Assembly (NCBI RefSeq): GCF_011694815.1
Contig: NZ_CP050177.1
Location: 1,612,001-1,676,000 of the forward strand
DNA length: 64,000 bases
From: Streptomyces liangshanensis
GTDB lineage: Bacteria > Actinomycetota > Actinomycetes > Streptomycetales > Streptomycetaceae
Reading direction: 5' to 3'
Of the stretch, positions 27,394 through 36,419 are shown in pieces. The notes under the pieces are model-generated. The model saw nothing but the letters and a program-made list of their open reading frames with translations, ran no database searches and was not told the DNA's origin. The position numbers and the translations under genes are program-made. Each line of letters begins with the position of its first letter. Position 1 is the stretch's first letter.

Positions 27394-28911
27394 TCAGCGG
27401 GACCGGCCGAGGCGGCTGTGCCCTCGTCCGTACAGCAGGTAGACCGCGACGCCGACGAGCATCCAGATCCCGAACCGCAGCCAGGTCTCGGCGGGCAGGT
27501 TGAGCATCAGCCACAGCGAGGCGAGGACGGACGCGATCGGGACGAACGGCACGAGCGGGGTGCGGAACGAGCGGGGCAGGTCGGGCCGTTGGCGGCGCAG
27601 CAGGACCACGCCGATCGCGACGACGACGAACGCGAACAGGGTGCCGATGTTCACCAGGGAGGCCAGTTCGTCGATGGAGGTGAAGCCGGCGACGGCCGCC
27701 ACGATCGACCCGAGCAGCAGGGTCGAGCGGTAGGGGGTGCCGAACCGGGGGTGGACGCGGGAGAACGTCCTCGGCAGCAGTCCGTCCCGGCTCATGGCGA
27801 AGAACACCCGGGTCTGGCCGAGGAGCAGGATCATGCAGACCGAGGTGAGGCCGACGGCGGCGCCGAAGCTGATCAGGCCGGCCCAGAAGGGGTGTCCGAC
27901 GGCTTTGAAGGCGTCGGCGAGGGGCGCGTCGACGGTGAGGGCGGTGTACTTCTGCATGCCGGTGACGACGAGGGAGACGGCCACGTACAGGACGGTGCAG
28001 ATGATGAGGGAGCCGAGGATGCCGCGCGGGACGTCCCGCTGGGGGTTGCGGGTCTCCTCGGCGGCGGTGGCGACGATGTCGAAGCCGATGAAGGCGAAGA
28101 AGACGACGGCCGCGGCGGTGAAGACGCCGAGGACGCCGAAGTCGGTGGGGGTGTAGCCGAAGATCAGCTGGACCAGGGGCGCCTGGAGGCCGCTGTCGCC
28201 GCTGGTGCTCTTCGCGGGCGGCACGAACGGGTGGTAGTTGGCGCCCTTGATGAAGAACGCGCCGACGACGATCACGATCAGGACGACGGTGACCTTGATC
28301 GCGACGATGACGTTCGTGATGAGCGAGGAGAGCTTCATCCCGGCGACGAGGATGCCGGTGAGGGCGAGGACCAGGAGGCAGGCGAGCAGGTCGAAGCCGA
28401 ACGTCCCGTCGTGGGTGCCGGACAGGGCGGCCGGGAGGTGGAACCCGGCGGTGTCCAGCAGGGAGCGCAGGTAGCCGGACCAGCCGACCGCCACGACGGC
28501 GGAGCCCAGGGCCAGTTCGAGGACGAGGTCCCAGCCGATGATCCAGGCGGGCAGTTCGCCGAGGGAGGCGTAGGAGAACGTGTACGCGGATCCGGCGACG
28601 GGCACGGTCGAGGCGAACTCGGCGTAGCAGAGGGCGGCGAGCGCGCAGACCACTCCGGCGACGACGAACGCGAGGGCGGTGGCGGGTCCCGCGGTGTCCC
28701 GGGCGACCTTGCCGGTGAGGACGAAGATGCCCGTACCGATGATCACACCGACGCCGAAGACGGTGAGGTCCAGGGCGGAGAGCGACTTCTTGAGCGCGAA
28801 CTCGGGGTCCTCGGTGTCCCGGAGGGACTGCTCGACGGATTTGGTACGGAACATGCCGGTGCCGGCGGGCAGGTCCTTGTCGGCAGGCTCCACATCCTGC
28901 TGTGTACTCAT
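27394..28911 (-). CDS. Amino-acid permease, APC superfamily (cationic amino-acid transporter-like)
   Basis: 505 residues from ATG 28911, preceded by a GGAGG ribosome site. There are about twelve to thirteen membrane helices. It has the APC signatures: LTVFGVGVIIGTGIFVLTG in helix 1 with the GxGIG backbone turn, YAEFASTVPVAGSAYTFSY after helix 2-3, and FFAFIGFDIVATAAEETRNP, the eukaryote-like CAT family motif in helix 6-7. Basic or polar amino-acid uptake by proton symport or exchange is likely; the substrate is not settled. It lies downstream of dxs on the same strand but is separated by a hairpin. Confidence 0.88.
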   Translation of the reverse strand: MSTQQDVEPADKDLPAGTGMFRTKSVEQSLRDTEDPEFALKKSLSALDLTVFGVGVIIGTGIFVLTGKVARDTAGPATALAFVVAGVVCALAALCYAEFASTVPVAGSAYTFSYASLGELPAWIIGWDLVLELALGSAVVAVGWSGYLRSLLDTAGFHLPAALSGTHDGTFGFDLLACLLVLALTGILVAGMKLSSLITNVIVAIKVTVVLIVIVVGAFFIKGANYHPFVPPAKSTSGDSGLQAPLVQLIFGYTPTDFGVLGVFTAAAVVFFAFIGFDIVATAAEETRNPQRDVPRGILGSLIICTVLYVAVSLVVTGMQKYTALTVDAPLADAFKAVGHPFWAGLISFGAAVGLTSVCMILLLGQTRVFFAMSRDGLLPRTFSRVHPRFGTPYRSTLLLGSIVAAVAGFTSIDELASLVNIGTLFAFVVVAIGVVLLRRQRPDLPRSFRTPLVPFVPIASVLASLWLMLNLPAETWLRFGIWMLVGVAVYLLYGRGHSRLGRSR

Positions 28912-29052
28912 CGGCGTACCTCCGTGCGCGCGTCGTCCACGGCCATGATCGACCCCGGATACCCCGTAACGCCGTATTTCACACGGATGGGCCGGTCGGG
29001 CCGCCTGGTGGGGCGGTCCGGCCGGCCCGGGGACCGTCGGAGAAGGCGCGCA

Positions 29053-29070
29053 CCCGGCCTCGCGGCCGGG
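29053..29070 (-). terminator. Short hairpin terminator after dxs
   Basis: CCCGGCC/GGCCGGG (29053-29059 with 29064-29070), loop TCGC, located 27-44 bases after the dxs stop on the minus strand. The stem is only 7 base pairs. Confidence 0.5.
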
Positions 29071-29103
29071 AGCGGCTGTCAGTCGGGGAGCGGCTGTCAG
29101 TCG
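29068..29103. repeat. 18-base perfect tandem duplication across the dxs stop codon
   Basis: GGGAGCGGCTGTCAGTCG occurs twice without a gap (29068-29085 and 29086-29103). The second copy contains the dxs stop (29097-29099), so the duplication has copied the last codon and the stop just past the gene end. Confidence 0.85.
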
Positions 29104-31010
29104 CGGGCGGCCTCGGTGGGCGAGTCCACCAGCCGGCCGTCCAACTTCGCGACCAGGCCGGTGACCTGGCGGGCGATGTCCGGCGCCGTCAGCCCGATCT
29201 CGGCGAGGACCTCCTTGCGAGAGGCGTGGTCGAGGAAGCGCGGCGGGATGCCGAAGTCCCGCAGCGGTACGTCGACCCCGGCGTCGCGCAGGGCCTGGGC
29301 GATCGCCGAACCGACGCCGCCGACACGGCTGTTGTCCTCGACCGTGACGACCACGCGGTGCTGCTCGGCGAGCGGGACGAGTGCCTCGTCGACGGGCTTG
29401 ACCCAGCGCGGGTCGACCACCGTCGTCGTGATGCCCTGCTTGTCGAGGAGGTCGGCGATCTCCAGGCACATCGGCGCGAGCGCGCCGACGGAGACCAGCA
29501 GCACGTCGGCCGTGCCCTCGTCGGTCTTCCGCAGGACGTCGATCCCGCCGACCCGGGCGACCGCCGCGACGGCCGGGCCGACCGCGCCCTTGGAGAAGCG
29601 GACCACGGTCGGCGCGTCGTCCACGGCGACGGCCTCGCGCAGCTGCGAGCGGACCTGGTCGGCGTCGCGGGGCGCGGCGATGCGCAGACCCGGGACGCAC
29701 TGGAGGATCGACATGTCCCACATGCCGTTGTGCGAGGCGCCGTCGGTGCCGGTGACACCGGCCCGGTCGAGGACGAACGTGACCCCGCAGCGGTGCAGCG
29801 CCACGTCCATCAGCACCTGGTCGAAAGCGCGGTTGAGGAACGTCGCGTACACGGCGAACACGGGGTGCAGTCCGCCGGTGGCCAGGCCCGCCGCGGAGGT
29901 CGCACCGTGCTGCTCGGCGATCCCGACGTCGTACACCCGGTCGGGGAACGTCTTGGCGAACGCGGCGAGGCCGACCGGCTGGAGCATCGCGGCGGTGATC
30001 GCGACGATGTCCGGGCGTTCCGTGCCGAGTTTGACCATCTCCTCGCCGAACACCGAGGTCCAGTCCATCCCGGCGGCGGCGATGGGCAGGCCGGTGTCGG
30101 GGTGGATGGGGCCGATGCCGTGGAACCGGTCGGCCTCGTCCTGCTCGGCCGGCTTGTAGCCGCGGCCCTTCTCGGTCAGGCAGTGCACGATGACGGGGCC
30201 GCCGAAACGCTTCGCCCGCAGGAGCGCAGACTCCAGTGCCTCGATGTCGTGGCCGTCGATCGGGCCGACGTACTTGAGGCCGAGGTCCTCGAACATGCCC
30301 TGCGGGGCGATGAAGTCCTTGAGGCCCTTCTTGGCGCCGTGCAGGGTCTCGTAGAGCGGCCGGCCGACGACCGGGGTGCGCTCCAGGAGGTCCTTGCCGC
30401 GGGCCAGGAAGCGTTCGTAGCCGTCGGTCGTGCGCAGGGTCGCGAGGTGGTTCGCGAGGCCGCCGATGGTCGGCGCGTAGGAGCGCTCGTTGTCGTTGAC
30501 GACGATGACGAGCGGACGGTCCTTGGCCGCGGCGATGTTGTTCAGCGCCTCCCAGGCCATGCCGCCGGTGAGCGCCCCGTCACCGATGACGGCGACGACG
30601 TGGTCGTCCTTGCGGAGCACCTCGTTGGCCTTGGCGAGTCCGTCCGCCCAGCCCAGCACGGTGGACGCGTGCGAGTTCTCGATGACGTCGTGGTCGGACT
30701 CCGCCCGGGAGGGGTATCCGGAGAGTCCGCCCTTGCTCTTGAGCCGGGAGAAGTCCTGGCGCCCTGTGAGCAGCTTGTGCACGTAGGACTGGTGGCCCGT
30801 GTCGAAGAGGACACGGTCCTTGGGTGACTCGAACACGCGGTGCAGGGCGATGGTCAGCTCGACCACACCGAGATTGGGTCCGAGGTGGCCACCTGTCTTG
30901 GAGACAGCGTCCACGAGGAAGGACCGGATTTCTCCGGCCAGCTGCTCCAGCTGCTCCGGGCCGAGCCGGTCCAGATCGCGCGGTCCCCTGATGTGGGTCA
31001 GCAACGCCAC
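29097..31010 (-). CDS. dxs: 1-deoxy-D-xylulose-5-phosphate synthase
   Basis: Thiamine-diphosphate enzyme condensing pyruvate and glyceraldehyde 3-phosphate, the entry step of the MEP isoprenoid pathway. 637 residues from GTG 31010, with AAGGAGG (about 31016-31022) upstream. The N-terminal domain has [18 protein letters not shown] and the TPP motif [18 protein letters not shown] with the metal-binding Asp and Asn. The transketolase-like middle domain has [17 protein letters not shown] with the catalytic Glu, and [19 protein letters not shown]. The C-terminal domain follows. Length and motif order are standard for Dxs. Confidence 0.95.
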   Translation of the reverse strand: MALLTHIRGPRDLDRLGPEQLEQLAGEIRSFLVDAVSKTGGHLGPNLGVVELTIALHRVFESPKDRVLFDTGHQSYVHKLLTGRQDFSRLKSKGGLSGYPSRAESDHDVIENSHASTVLGWADGLAKANEVLRKDDHVVAVIGDGALTGGMAWEALNNIAAAKDRPLVIVVNDNERSYAPTIGGLANHLATLRTTDGYERFLARGKDLLERTPVVGRPLYETLHGAKKGLKDFIAPQGMFEDLGLKYVGPIDGHDIEALESALLRAKRFGGPVIVHCLTEKGRGYKPAEQDEADRFHGIGPIHPDTGLPIAAAGMDWTSVFGEEMVKLGTERPDIVAITAAMLQPVGLAAFAKTFPDRVYDVGIAEQHGATSAAGLATGGLHPVFAVYATFLNRAFDQVLMDVALHRCGVTFVLDRAGVTGTDGASHNGMWDMSILQCVPGLRIAAPRDADQVRSQLREAVAVDDAPTVVRFSKGAVGPAVAAVARVGGIDVLRKTDEGTADVLLVSVGALAPMCLEIADLLDKQGITTTVVDPRWVKPVDEALVPLAEQHRVVVTVEDNSRVGGVGSAIAQALRDAGVDVPLRDFGIPPRFLDHASRKEVLAEIGLTAPDIARQVTGLVAKLDGRLVDSPTEAARD

Positions 31011-31153
31011 CCGTGCCTCCTTGGGTTTGAGCTGGTCGAGCTTGCCGATCCGCCGAGTCTAATGTTCCGCTCGCGCGCTCCGTCGGCGGGCGGTGCGTTG
31101 TATGTCACCCGATCGGCTGTATGTACGTCATATCTGCGGCGCTCGACACACGG

Positions 31154-31190
31154 CTGTGCCCGGCACCCAGGGTTCGGGTGCCGGGCACAG
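31154..31190 (-). terminator. Strong hairpin terminator after xylH
   Basis: A perfect 15-base-pair stem (31154-31168 with 31176-31190), loop of 7, 18 bases after the xylH stop on the minus strand. It isolates the xyl transcript from dxs. Confidence 0.85.
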
Positions 31191-31207
31191 GCCCGCGGGA
31201 ACCGCGG

Positions 31208-32515
31208 TCAGGCGCGACCCGCGCTCTTCTGGGTCTTCCGGGTGACGGCGTCGATGACGACCGTCGCCAGCAGCACCGCGCCGGTGATCATGTACTGGAT
31301 CGGCGAGGCGATGCCCTGGAGGGCGAGGCCGTACTGGATCGAGACGATCACCAGCACACCGAGCAGTGCGTTCCAGGTGCGGCCGCGGCCACCGAAGAGG
31401 CTCGTACCGCCGATGACGGACGCCGCGATGGCGTTCATCAGGAGGTCGCCCGCGCCGGCGCCCTGGTTCGCCGCCTGGATCTTGGAGGCGAGGAAGAGAC
31501 CGCCGACGGCCGCGAACGTACCGGCGATCGCGAAGACCGAGATCCGGATGGTCGCGACGTTGATACCGGCGCGCCGCGAGGCCTCGACGCTGCCACCGAG
31601 GGCGAAGACCTTCCGGCCGTACGTGGTGCGGCGCAGGACGAAGTCGGTGACGACCAGCACCACGAGGAAGATCACGACCGCGAGGGGCAGGCCCTTGTTC
31701 TGGTTGTAGACGATCGCCACGGCGAAGGCGAGCACCGCGAGCAGCGCCGTGCGCAGCACGATCTCGCCGACCGGCCGGGAGGGGATCCCGGCGGCCTCGC
31801 GGCGGCGGTTCTCCGTGAAGGACGTGAAGAAGAAGACCGCCACGGCGACGACGGCGAGGCCGTAGGCGGCCGCCACGTCGGTGAAGTAGTAGGTGGTCAG
31901 CTTGGCGAGGACGCCGTCGTTGGGCAGGTTGATCGTGCCGTCGCTGCCGAGGATCTGGAGCATGAGGCCGTTCCAGAACAGCAGACCGGCCAGGGTCACG
32001 GCGAAGGCGGGCACGCCGATCTTCGCGAAGACGAAGCCGTGGAGCGCGCCGGCGACCGTACCGGTGAGGATGGCCAGCACGAGGGCCAGCCATTCGTTCA
32101 TGCCGTGGGTGACGCTGAGGACGGCGAAGGCGGCGCCCGCGACACCGCTGACGGAACCGACCGACAGGTCGATCTCGCCGAGCAGCAGGACGAAGACGAT
32201 ACCGACGGCGATCATGCCCGTGCCGACCATGGCGACGGAGATGTCGGAGAGGTTGCCGGCCGTGAGGAAGTTCGAGTTCAGGCTGGTGAAGATCGCCCAG
32301 ATGATGATCAGGCCGACGACGACGGGCATCGAGCCCAGGTCGCCTGCGCGGATCTTGCGCTTGAACTCGGCGACGTACCCGCTGAATCCCTGCTCGCGCA
32401 CGAGGAGGCGGGGGTCGACGACGGTGGACGCGCCCGCCGCCGGCGCCGGGGCGTCGACGGGCGCCGCGGTGGCGGTTCCCGGCTCGGCCGGCGTGGAGGC
32501 CTTGTCGATACTCAC
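31208..32515 (-). CDS. xylH: Xylose-type ABC transporter permease
   Basis: Membrane channel subunit of a CUT2-family pentose ABC transporter. 435 residues with an Ala/Pro-rich cytoplasmic N-terminus (about 1-55) and ten or more membrane helices. It has the BPD_transp_2 signatures LLGEIDLSVGSVSGVAGAAF and, in the coupling region, RRAGINVATIRISVF, with AASVIGGTSLFGGRGRTW near the end. Its start overlaps the xylG stop by four bases (ATGA), so subunits are co-translated. Assignment to xylose rests on family resemblance and on position next to the ROK regulator, as recalled for S. coelicolor. Confidence 0.9.
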   Translation of the reverse strand: MSIDKASTPAEPGTATAAPVDAPAPAAGASTVVDPRLLVREQGFSGYVAEFKRKIRAGDLGSMPVVVGLIIIWAIFTSLNSNFLTAGNLSDISVAMVGTGMIAVGIVFVLLLGEIDLSVGSVSGVAGAAFAVLSVTHGMNEWLALVLAILTGTVAGALHGFVFAKIGVPAFAVTLAGLLFWNGLMLQILGSDGTINLPNDGVLAKLTTYYFTDVAAAYGLAVVAVAVFFFTSFTENRRREAAGIPSRPVGEIVLRTALLAVLAFAVAIVYNQNKGLPLAVVIFLVVLVVTDFVLRRTTYGRKVFALGGSVEASRRAGINVATIRISVFAIAGTFAAVGGLFLASKIQAANQGAGAGDLLMNAIAASVIGGTSLFGGRGRTWNALLGVLVIVSIQYGLALQGIASPIQYMITGAVLLATVVIDAVTRKTQKSAGRA

Positions 32516-33291
32516 TTCTGAACCTCCACATTGCGCGACGCACGGCGGGTCACGGCGTTGTCCGTGGCACCGGTGATGGCGGCGATGATCTCTTCCTGCG
32601 ACGTGGTCTTGACGTCGAAGACGCCGTTGTTCCTGCCGAGCCTGAGCACGGCGACCTTGTCGGCGACGGCCTTGACGTCGGCCATGTTGTGGCTGATGAG
32701 GAGGACGGCGAGGCCGCGCTCCCGCAGCCGCTCGACCAGGTCGAGCACCTGGGCCGTCTGCTCGACGCCGAGGGCGGCGGTCGGCTCGTCGAGGATCACG
32801 AGCTTGGGCTCGCCCAGCATGGAGCGGGCGATCGCCACGGTCTGGCGCTGCCCGCCGGAGAGGGAGGCGATGGGGATGCGCACGCTGGGTATCCGGATCG
32901 ACAGCGTGTTGAGGAGCTCGCGCGAGCGGCGCTCCATCTCGACCTCGTTGAGGATGCCCCAGCGGCGCAGTTCCCGGCCGAGGTAGAGGTTGCCCACGAC
33001 GTCGATGTTGTCGGCGAGCGAGAGGTCCTGGTAGACGGTCGCGATGCCCAGGTTCTGGGCGTCGTGCGGCCGGCCGATGGACACCGCGTCACCCTGCCAC
33101 TCGATGACGCCGTCATCGATGGGGTGCACACCGGCGATGGTCTTCACCAGCGTTGATTTTCCGGCGCCGTTGTCGCCCACGAGGGCGAGCACCTCACCGG
33201 AGTGGACCTCAAGCTCTACATCGGTGAGCGCCTGGACGGCACCGAATCGCTTGGAGACCCCTCGCAACGCCAACACGGGCGTAGCGGTCAC
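32512..33291 (-). CDS. xylG: Xylose-type ABC transporter ATPase (single ATPase domain)
   Basis: 259 residues from GTG 33291: the AGGAG at 33301-33305 abuts the ATG at 33300 directly but is 9 bases from this GTG. Motifs: Walker A LVGDNGAGKSTLVKTIAG, Q-loop ATVYQDLSLADN, signature SLSGGQRQTVAIARSM, Walker B LVILDEPTAALG, and H-loop LLISHNMADV. CUT2 ATPases such as E. coli XylG have two fused ATPase domains of about 500 residues; this one has a single domain, so the active transporter presumably uses two copies. This half-size form is common in actinobacteria. The gene is between xylF and xylH. Confidence 0.9.
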   Translation of the reverse strand: MTATPVLALRGVSKRFGAVQALTDVELEVHSGEVLALVGDNGAGKSTLVKTIAGVHPIDDGVIEWQGDAVSIGRPHDAQNLGIATVYQDLSLADNIDVVGNLYLGRELRRWGILNEVEMERRSRELLNTLSIRIPSVRIPIASLSGGQRQTVAIARSMLGEPKLVILDEPTAALGVEQTAQVLDLVERLRERGLAVLLISHNMADVKAVADKVAVLRLGRNNGVFDVKTTSQEEIIAAITGATDNAVTRRASRNVEVQK

Positions 33292-33414
33292 ATGAACCAT
33301 CTCCTTCGCCGCCTGACCGGCGGGGATGCCGCACCTGGGGGAGGCGCGGAGGTCGAGCAGAAGAGAACAGACGAAGAGGGCCGCGGAAGCCGGCGGCCTG
33401 GGGTGAAGCGTTCC

Positions 33415-33465
33415 GTCCGGCACCCCGCCCCGGCTGCGGGGCTGTTGATGGGCGGGGTGCCGGAC
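33415..33465. terminator. Large hairpin in the xylF-xylG gap (attenuator / mRNA stabiliser)
   Basis: 16-base perfect arms GTCCGGCACCCCGCCC and its complement (33415-33430 with 33450-33465), 19-base loop. On the minus strand it follows the xylF stop by about 50 bases. A T-run (33470-33474) sits beside it on the plus strand. In binding-protein operons such hairpins raise the first gene's expression relative to the rest. Confidence 0.75.
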
Positions 33466-33513
33466 AGGCTTTTTCACCGGGAGCAGGTCACCGGGCGGAC
33501 CCGGAGGGACGTG

Positions 33514-34626
33514 CTACTTGATGCCGGCGGCGTCGCAAGCGGCCTTGTACTGAGCGGTGCAGATCTCCTGGACCGAGTACAGGCCGTCCTTGATGACGGT
33601 GTCGTTGATGTTGGCCTTGGTCAGCGAGACGACCGGGACCAGCACCGACGGCACGCCCTTGGTGGTGGGGCTGTCGACCGTGGTCTTGGAGATCGAGTCG
33701 AGCTTCTCGCCCTTGGCGAGCGCGACCGCCATCTGCGCGGCGACGTCGGCCTCCTGGCCGTACGGCTTGTAGACGCTCATGAACTGCGTGCCCGAGACGA
33801 TGCGCTGCACGCCCGCGAGCTCGGCGTCCTGGCCGGTGACGGGGGGCAGCGGCTTGATGCCGGCGCCCGTGAGGGCGGTGATGATACCGCCGGCCATGCC
33901 GTCGTTGGCCGAGTAGACCCCGACGATCTTGTTCTTGCCGAGGGCCGAGATCGCCGCCTCCATGTTGGCGTTGGCGTTCGCCGGCGACCACTCCTTGGTG
34001 TCGTACTCCTTGCCGATCTTCACCTTGCCGTCGAGCACCGAGTGGGCGCCCTTCTTGAACAGCGCGGCGTTCGGGTCGGTGATGGCACCGTTCATCATGA
34101 CGATGTCGCCCTTGGACGCGTTGGCGCCCAGCTGGTCCAGGAGCGCCTGGCCCTGGACCTTGCCGACCTCTTCGTTGTCGAAGGAGGTGTAGGCGTCGAT
34201 CGGGCCCTCGGCCAGACGGTCGTAGGCGACGACGGGGATGCCCGCGTCCTTGGCCTTCTGGATCGAGCCGGCTATGGCCTTGGAGTCCACCGCGTCCACG
34301 ATCAGCACGTTCACCTTGTTGGTGATCATCGCGTCGACCTGCTGGTTCTGCACCGACGCGTCCTGCTTGGCGTTGGAGTAGACGATGGTGGCCTTGCCGT
34401 TGGTGAGTTCCTTGATCTTCTTCTCGATCAGCGGCCGGTCGAGCTTCTCGTACCGCGCGGTCTGGTTCTCCGGAAGGAGCAGTCCGACCTTGATCGCGTC
34501 TGTCTTGACGGTCTTGGGGGCGTCCGCCTTGTCGCCGGACTCCTTGGCACTACCACAGGCGGCGAGGGAAACAGCCATTGCGGTGGCGGCTGCGGCCACG
34601 GCGGCACGACGCATGTTCGCGTTCAC
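33514..34626 (-). CDS. xylF: Xylose-type ABC transporter substrate-binding lipoprotein
   Basis: 370-residue extracytoplasmic binding protein of the CUT2 family. Signal peptide with lipobox SLAAC (Cys24). The mature part is a periplasmic-binding-protein type 1 fold: IKVGLLLPENQTARYEKLD at the start, IVYSNAKQDASVQNQQVDAM, VLIVDAVDSKAIA, GIPVVAYDRLAEG, and in the second lobe VGVYSANDGMAGGIITAL, VTGQDAELAGVQ and TQFMSVYKPYGQEA. The YDR, ANDGMA and GQDAE segments line the sugar pocket in XylF-type proteins. First gene of xylFGH on the minus strand, with a probable ROK operator upstream. Confidence 0.92.
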   Translation of the reverse strand: MNANMRRAAVAAAATAMAVSLAACGSAKESGDKADAPKTVKTDAIKVGLLLPENQTARYEKLDRPLIEKKIKELTNGKATIVYSNAKQDASVQNQQVDAMITNKVNVLIVDAVDSKAIAGSIQKAKDAGIPVVAYDRLAEGPIDAYTSFDNEEVGKVQGQALLDQLGANASKGDIVMMNGAITDPNAALFKKGAHSVLDGKVKIGKEYDTKEWSPANANANMEAAISALGKNKIVGVYSANDGMAGGIITALTGAGIKPLPPVTGQDAELAGVQRIVSGTQFMSVYKPYGQEADVAAQMAVALAKGEKLDSISKTTVDSPTTKGVPSVLVPVVSLTKANINDTVIKDGLYSVQEICTAQYKAACDAAGIK

Positions 34627-34723
34627 TTCAGAAACCTCCCTGACGAGGCCGCGTCGTTGCGGCCGAGGTGGCTGGAAGTCAACTCGTCCCTGAGGCCGAC
34701 GTCAAGGAGTAAATCCTTAACGA

Positions 34724-34748
34724 GATGACAACGGTGCCATTTGTTATC
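34724..34748 (-). promoter_or_regulatory. Candidate ROK-type operator upstream of xylF
   Basis: On the minus strand GATAACAA, nine bases, TTGTCATC: an inverted repeat with 7 of 8 matching positions, in an AT-rich patch between the ROK regulator stop (it touches the stop codon) and xylF. Placement suggests autoregulated or sugar-responsive control of xylFGH. Confidence 0.5.
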
Positions 34749-35947
34749 TAAGTGAAGGCAGGAGTCGCGACCGGCAACGCGTTCTCAATAAGGGATGAAT
34801 CGCCCATTTCGCTCAGGACCAAGGCCAGTGCGCCCAGCACTTCCGCCCGGCTGCCGAGCGCCCCGGGGAGCACCGAGAGCTGTCGCGCCGCGCTCGGGAT
34901 CGCGTACCGGGAGACCGACTCCCTTATCGGCCCGAGCACCAGCTCCCCAGCCTCCGCCAGATCGCCGCCGAGCACCACCCGGCTGGGGTTCAGGAGGTTG
35001 CACAGATTGGCCACACCGCTGCCGATGTGCCGGCCCACGTCCCCCACCACGCGGCGGCAGCCGGGGTCGCCGTCCCGGGCGAGCTGCACCACCCGCTCCA
35101 TGGTCAGGTCGGCGCCGTGGCTCGACCGCAGGAGGGGCAGGACGTACCGGGCCGCCGTGAAGGTCTCCAGACAGCCGCGGTTCCCGCAGCGGCAGACGGG
35201 CCCCGACTCGTCCAGCGTGATGTGCCCGATCTCCCCCGCCGTACCGCCGGGCCCCCGGTAGATCTGGCCCTCTATGACCAGGCCCGCGCCGACCCCGCTG
35301 GCGACCTTGATGTACGCCAGGTCCTTGACCCCGCGCCCGCTCCCCCACACCAGCTCGCCGAGCGCCCCGAGGTTCGCGTCGTTGTCGACGTACACCGGCA
35401 CCCCCAGGCGCGCGGCCAGTTCCTCGCTGGGGTTGATCCCCGTCCAGCCCGGCAGGATCGAGGTGGAGCCGAGCGTGCCGGACTCGACGTCGATGGGCCC
35501 CGGCACGCCGAGGCCGACGCCGACCACCTTCTGCCGGTCGACGCCGGTGGTCACGATCAGCCGCTCGACGAGCTCCTCGGCCCGGCCGAAACCCTGCGCC
35601 GAGGAGGCGTCCACGTCGAGGGGCTCGGACTCCTCGGCGAGCACCTGGTGCGCCAGGTTCCCCACGGCCACCCGCAGGTGGGTGTGGCCGAAGTCCACTC
35701 CGATGACGATGCCCGCGTCCCCGCTGAGCGAGACGCTGCGGGCCCGGCGGCCCCCGGCGGAGGTGGGCGTCACCTCGACGGTGCCGCCGTCCTTCAGCTC
35801 CCGGACGATGTTGGAGACCGTCGCCGCCGACAGGCCCGTACTCCTGGCGATCTCCGCCTGGGTGAGCGCGCCCGCCATGCGTACCGCGCGTACGACCCTT
35901 TCGAGGTTGGCCCGGTGCAGCGACGACTGCGACCCTGGAGTCTCCAC
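34748..35947 (-). CDS. rok7B7: ROK-family transcriptional regulator (Rok7B7-like)
   Basis: 399 residues from GTG 35947. The N-terminal winged helix-turn-helix (about 15-70: LTQAEIARSTGLSAATVSNI) binds DNA. The ROK sugar-kinase-like body has GIVIGVDFGHTHLRVAV (phosphate-1 motif), VGVGLGVPGPIDVESGTL, VYVDNDANLGALGE, ASGVGAGLVIEGQIYRG, and the zinc site CRCGNRGCLE, the ROK consensus CxCGxxGCxE. It lies directly upstream of xylFGH and downstream of ngcEFG. In S. coelicolor the equivalent gene (rok7B7, recalled) affects xylose use, carbon catabolite repression and antibiotic production. It may still bind a sugar ligand in the kinase-like pocket. Confidence 0.87.
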   Translation of the reverse strand: METPGSQSSLHRANLERVVRAVRMAGALTQAEIARSTGLSAATVSNIVRELKDGGTVEVTPTSAGGRRARSVSLSGDAGIVIGVDFGHTHLRVAVGNLAHQVLAEESEPLDVDASSAQGFGRAEELVERLIVTTGVDRQKVVGVGLGVPGPIDVESGTLGSTSILPGWTGINPSEELAARLGVPVYVDNDANLGALGELVWGSGRGVKDLAYIKVASGVGAGLVIEGQIYRGPGGTAGEIGHITLDESGPVCRCGNRGCLETFTAARYVLPLLRSSHGADLTMERVVQLARDGDPGCRRVVGDVGRHIGSGVANLCNLLNPSRVVLGGDLAEAGELVLGPIRESVSRYAIPSAARQLSVLPGALGSRAEVLGALALVLSEMGDSSLIENALPVATPAFT

Positions 35948-36282
35948 GACTCATCCACTCCCGCCCTTGGGTGACGGCACGACGACCGTCCCCCGGCCGG
36001 GGCCGCGCCAATGAGACCCCGACGTATCTCCAACTTGTGAAGCCTAAGCTCAGCCTTTCGGGCGGTCTCCCGTCAAGACCTTGAACGGGGCAGGACCGTC
36101 GCCGAGTTCACGGAGCGACCAGGTCCGAGCGCCTCTGACCCGCCGTCGGATCATGCGGCGCCTGGGCTGCGCGCCCCTCGGACCGCCGCCCGCCGGGATG
36201 CGTTCCCGCGTCGTGATTCCCGGGCCGGTGGCCGGTTACGGCGATATCCGGACACCTGGCGCGCTTCCGTACCGGAGCAGCG
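35948..36282. other. Intergenic region between ngcG end and the ROK regulator start
   Basis: About 335 bases upstream of the ROK gene with no convincing ORF. It should contain the ROK promoter; I see TAGGCT near 36050 on the minus strand but no well-spaced -35. Beyond the terminator, GAACCGTTAT is directly repeated at 36360-36369 and 36397-36406, with no assigned role. Confidence 0.4.
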
Positions 36283-36314
36283 GGAAGGGCCCCGGCGTCT
36301 GCCGGGGCCCTTCC
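36283..36314 (-). terminator. Hairpin terminator of the ngcEFG operon
   Basis: Perfect 14-base-pair stem (36283-36296 with 36301-36314) with loop GTCT, about 105 bases after the ngcG stop on the minus strand. Confidence 0.75.
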
Positions 36315-36419
36315 ACCGCCTGACGGGTACGGGTGCGTTACGGGCGTTCCGCGGATACGGAACCGTTATGTCCGCCCGCCGTTACCTCCGTACACCGAAC
36401 CGTTATCCGAGCGTGACCG

